Assembly: GCA_011316305.1 (NCBI GenBank) | Contig: SAUG01000161.1 | Span: forward strand, 40,248-104,247 | DNA length: 64,000 nucleotides | Origin: Rusavskia elegans | Taxonomy: Eukaryota > Ascomycota > Lecanoromycetes > Teloschistales > Teloschistaceae | Reading direction: 5' to 3' | Shown here: positions 59,950 through 64,000 of the stretch, one piece after another | How the letters are laid out: every line of letters starts with the position of its first letter | Position numbering within the stretch: the stretch's first letter is position 1 | The notes under the pieces: model-generated | What the model was told of the DNA's origin: nothing | The model's input: only the letters and a program-made list of their open reading frames with translations | Databases searched by the model: none | Program-made: the position numbers and the translations under genes

Positions 59950-60290
59950 ACGCTATTATTTTCGCTAAAAACCTCTAGTTCTATAGTCGTATTAAATATA
60001 TTAATATCTATATTAAATTCCTACGGGAAAAGGATGTTAATAAAACTATCGACTTTTAATATATTCTAATAGAGTGAATAGTTACTAATAGATTTACTAA
60101 AGTTCTAAATAAAAGTAAATTCGAAGCCTTCTATATAGCATTTAGGCTCGAAGATTTTAAAACGCTCTAAACTTTAAACGATAATAGCGATAATCTATTT
60201 AAATAAAAATTCTTCTAATAATAATCTCCTCCGAAATATAATCAACTCCGAAGTAATACCGATTACTATATATCTATAAATATTATTTTC
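59950..60290 (+). pseudogene. Ty1/copia remnant E, right part (end of RNase H)
   Basis: After the second ACGCT the frame continues DNQNA|IIFAKN, then IKYINIYIKFLRE and FTKVLNKSKFEAF, the known order of the copia RNase H C-terminus. Taken with 38,661-39,304 this places B inside one copia gene. Stops are present. The end of E and its 3' LTR could not be fixed. Confidence 0.7.
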
Positions 60291-61322
60291 GGAGAGTATA
60301 ACGTATATTATAGAAGATAGTGAAATTTCTAAATAACTTTAGATTCTATAGGCCTATCTATATAATATCTATATCGTTTTTAAATCGTTATACCTTTTAT
60401 ATACTTTCCGATAGTTTATTCGATCGAAACCCGTATACAGTTATTTATACCCGGATTCGTTTTTCTATTTTAATAGTAAAATACTAAAAATATATCTTTT
60501 ATCCAAATCCTACTAAATTTAATATATTAATTAATTTTAATATTAGTTGAAATATTCTATCTATTTAGTAGTTAACTAGGTATTATATAAAATCTTTTAA
60601 AGTTAGCGCGGATATACTACGGTTAGCGTTCTAGCCGCTAGCCGCCCGCTATATATTTTCGCCCGCTATCTACTACTACTATATTTTTTAAATATATTTT
60701 TACTAATTCTATACCGTCTGATATATAAATTATACCGTTCGATTTTTTATATTTTACGTTTCTATTTAATACTATTTACAGCTATTATAGATTTAAATAG
60801 TTTTTAAAAACTTAACTTTACCGTTTATATTTTTAGAAAATTCGATTTATATATATATATCGAAGTTTTTAATAATCTATTCGATAACTTTCGAATCTAT
60901 ATCGTTTTTATAAACTATAACGATAATCTGTTCTATTTCTATCTTCGAATACTATTTTATTTAAGCTTCGAATCTAAACGTTATTAGATAAAAAATAATA
61001 TCGACGATTTTTAGAATTATAATATTTTTAGCCGTCTATAGCTAGATAGCGATAATATATAAATACGTATCGGGGTTTTCGCTATCTAGCTGTACCGCTA
61101 AATTAATTATAGGATTCTATAGAAATTCCAAAAATAGTATTATTAAAACGCTGTAATTATTAATAATCCGAAAACTTATATTAATTCTCGAAGCTACGGT
61201 AAATATCTCTATATCTAGAATTACCTAGACGATATAATCTTCGATATATCGATAAAAGTTTATAATATCCTAATAGGCGTTTAATATACGCTCTTTAAAT
61301 AAATTAAAAAAAAATATAATAT
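60291..61322. other. Unclassified A+T-rich DNA
   Basis: About 1 kb with RIP-like composition and no recognised domain. An Ala/Arg-type G+C-richer patch (GCCGCTAGCCGCCCGC) lies near 60,640. The inverted repeat at 61,040-61,091 is listed separately. Confidence 0.5.
61040..61091. repeat. Perfect 13-base inverted repeat with 26-base loop
   Basis: AGCTAGATAGCGA at 61,040-61,052 is complementary to TCGCTATCTAGCT at 61,079-61,091. It could be the ends of a tiny inverted-repeat element or a hairpin. No target duplication was seen. Confidence 0.6.
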
Positions 61323-61490
61323 TATAACGTTCTTATATATTAAAAGGCGTTATATTCGAGTCTAGCTATAGCCGTAGACGTAGTCCGAACTACTAAATAG
61401 TAAAGGAATCCTAATATAAATTATCGTAACTAATTCTATATAGCTGTAGAGATACGGTTATAATATTATAAAATATCTTTATTATAAAAT
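61323..61490 (-). repeat. Truncated LTR of the C/D family
   Basis: About 168 bases matching the 3' part of the 408-base LTR in reverse orientation (TATAACGTTCTTAT, then AAAAGGCGTTATATTCGAGTC and GCCGTAGACGTAGTCC). Similarity ends abruptly near 61,490. It may be a broken solo LTR or the edge of a further insertion. Confidence 0.75.
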
Positions 61491-64000
61491 ATATAGTGGT
61501 TAGAGTTTTGAATTATACAAACGGTTTAAAAGGTTATAGAATATATATTTGGATTATATAGTTATATACGAATTCGGATATTAATTAATCCGGTTATTAA
61601 TTATAAGAGCGGGTATAAAAGCGGGTATAGATCTAGTATAGAGATATTTATATATATAAACGCTTTACTTTTCTATAATTATAGAAAATTAGCTTGGAAT
61701 TCTATACTAGTAGTAATAATTTTTTAGGCTATAAACTATCTAACTTTACTTTATTATTAAAGCTTTTTTAAACCGGTTTTACCTACCTTTATAAACGAGA
61801 TTCTCTAAACTCGAATATAAATTCCTAATTAAAATATTCTCTCTATCTTTAATTCGATACTAGTATAGAATAAATAACGGTATATAATAAAAATATAGCC
61901 TTTTTTAAAATATATATAAATTAGAAGTCCCGCTATAAAATTCTTTTAAACGATTTACTTACAGCTTAATTCGGGACTATATCTACTATAGAAAATAATT
62001 TTTCTAGAAAAGAAATTAGTTTCGGGGATATCCTAGATACTCCCGGAAATAATTCTTTTTATAATAGTAATAACGAAAATAGGTCTAGTAGTAGGCGTAA
62101 TCGACCTTTTAGTTATTTTTATACGAATTATAGAAATAGTTATACCGGTTTCGATTATTATCGTTCCTATTATAGTAGCTCTAATCTAGAGCTACTAGAG
62201 CCTTCTAGTAGAAATCCTAATCTACTATTATATAGGTCTATTCTTTCTAATATTTCTAATATTTCTATAATCTATATAATATAGGACGCCTATAATAAAA
62301 AGCTTCCTAATTTTAAAAGTTATAAATATAACTACTATATCGTCTATACCTAGTTCCGCCGCTATAAATACTACTATTTATTTTATAATATAACTATCGC
62401 GGACTCTATTTTCTATAGTAGTTAATATTTTATTAATAATACTAAACTATAGTATATTAAACAGGTTTCTAATCTAGATATAAACTCCTAGAAATATTTT
62501 AAAAAAGCTTTTCTAAAGTAATAGAATAAACTAAATTTTATAGAAAACGCTTTAGCTATTTAATATAGATTAGCCGAAAATAAAAAATTTAGCGATATTA
62601 AAAACTACTACTCTGCTTTTATTAAATTATATACAGATATTAAGAGTAAAATTAGCGAGTATACTATTTTAAGATATTTTATCGATTATTTAAAGCCTAA
62701 TATCTTGATAGCTACCGAAGAATATTTTATTCTATAATAATAAAATAGATAATTAGTTAACTTTATAAATACTATAAATACTATAATAATATTTAAAAAG
62801 ATTACTATTAAACGCTATAGTAACCGGGGTATTATAGTTTCTTCGACGGTCGAATAATTTAGTACTGCCGAGATTAACTCTATAGATACTAGTAGTCGAA
62901 ATAGTCGAAGCGGCTGCGGCCGTAGCCGAGGTAATCGAAAAGGAAAAAGTAGATAAGAGGGGTCTAATAGCTCTAATAAATACTATAATTATAGGAAACC
63001 TGGCTATCGTAAAAGAAATTACCGGAGTATTTATATTCCGGGATATATTCCCGAAAACTAGATTTTTTTCGAAAAGAAAAATCTATTAGCGACCGCTAAT
63101 AATAGATTATCGGAAAATATCTAGCGTTATATATATCCGGGTATATATATAGCGTCGATATAAAGTTTTTAATAGTAAAAAAATAGCTTAGCCTAGTTAA
63201 AGTACGGATCGAGAAATTAGAGATAATTTCTAAAAGGATACTATAAAAGGCTTTAACTATCTTCCGTAATATAACGCTGTCGTTTAAAGATATATAGGAT
63301 AGAAAGCGACTTTTACGTATAGATCGAATACCGAGCTTTAATAGATAAATATAGTTTAACCTAGAAATTAGTAGAAATTACCTCGAAGTCTTCGCTAATT
63401 TAGGTACTACTAACTTCTTTATTACTAGGCGTATTATTAATCTACTAGAATTAGAGCTTTAGTAGTTATCGGATAGAATACGGTTCGAAAACAGTAAAAC
63501 TATAGATATTTTAAAAATAATAGAGCTTTTATAGTTTTATAGAATTTTTTCTACTACTATTCTTTATATAGTACTAGATATAGACTATAATCTAATTTTT
63601 AGTAAAGATTTCTGGAAGTAATATAATTTAGTATTTAATTATAATATTCTAGAAATACGAATCTAGAAAAATAGAAATATATATTAATTATATAGCGCCT
63701 CGAATATATATCGCTTATAATTTTTTAAAAATACCTCGACCGAATTTTCCGAAATTAATTTTAGAAGGTTCGAATAATTTATTAGGAAGAGTATATAGGC
63801 CTGCCTATATATTATATAAAATAAACTTAATTTTCCGGAATAATTTAACCTGGTTTAGAAGATAATAGGTTATATAGGACTAGATAGAATTTTCGGCCCG
63901 AAACTTTTAGATTATTTTTAAAATAACTTTCTAATAAAACTACTACCGGAAAGGCTATTAGATTATATAATTAAAACCGGCGATATTCGATCTATTAATC
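61491..64000 (+). pseudogene. Element F, LTR retrotransposon gag-protease remnant, runs off the window
   Basis: A TATAAAAGCGGGTATAG stretch at about 61,614-61,630 may be promoter-like. From about 61,970 the plus strand is Gag-like, with a Ser/Arg/Gly-rich stretch (SRNSRSGCGRSRGNRKGKSR) near 62,890. A zinc knuckle lies at 62,979-63,027 in which Cys and His ligands read Tyr (YYNYRKPGYRKRNY). A retropepsin-like block follows near 63,388-63,430, where the active-site Asp-Ser-Gly now reads Asn-Leu-Gly. RT is not reached. Stops are frequent. Confidence 0.6.

Noticed and set aside
60400..61320. Telomere-associated or satellite DNA
   Set aside because: No TTAGGG-type repeats and no regular period were seen.
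1..64000. CRISPR arrays, bacterial operons, riboswitches
   Set aside because: Introns, codon patterns and families are eukaryotic. No direct-repeat/spacer pattern was seen apart from the minisatellite and the LTR arrays.

Overview
The window looks like filamentous ascomycete (Pezizomycotina) chromosomal DNA. Most genes carry short introns of about 47-130 bases with GT..AG ends and CTRAC/CTAAC-type branch sites. The gene families are fungal: CDH-like GMC oxidoreductase, PFA4, DUF5672, and secreted proteins with Kex2-like sites. The distal part carries the footprint of repeat-induced point mutation (RIP).

Region 1, about 1-38,480, has balanced base composition and holds about 14 genes plus one pseudogene. 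In order: a 5'-truncated cytochrome P450 (+), a secreted GMC oxidoreductase (+), a secreted protein with an internal domain duplication (-), an SRPBCC/START-like protein (+), a broken arrestin-like gene (+), a dienelactone hydrolase (-), a small unknown protein (-), a large acidic-tailed unknown (+), an isochorismatase-like hydrolase (+), a 948-residue protein with WD-like C-terminal segments (-), an 11-exon amino acid permease (+), the DHHC palmitoyltransferase PFA4 (-), a DUF726 alpha/beta hydrolase with a long repetitive tail (-), two divergent DUF5672 paralogues (-/+) and a cysteine-rich secreted protein (+). They form no obvious single pathway. Intergenic stretches of 0.5-2.5 kb appear empty apart from a 15-base minisatellite.

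Region 2, about 38,480-64,000, is extremely A+T-rich and has almost no CpA or TpG. It is a nest of RIP-destroyed LTR retrotransposons that can be resolved from long terminal repeats (LTRs) and target-site duplications (TSDs). A copia-type RNase H remnant (E) is split by a Ty3/gypsy chromovirus (B, 39,305-59,949, TSD ACGCT). B is split by a full copy of its own family (A, 40,064-46,775) and by a second-family element (C, 50,369-57,701, TSD ACTAG). C is split by a reversed copy of its own family (D, 52,954-56,919, TSD CGCAG). To the right lie unclassified AT-rich DNA, an LTR fragment of the C/D family, and the gag-protease part of another element (F) that runs off the window.

Exon models were built by hand from reading-frame phase and splice signals. 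They are internally consistent but not checked against transcripts.
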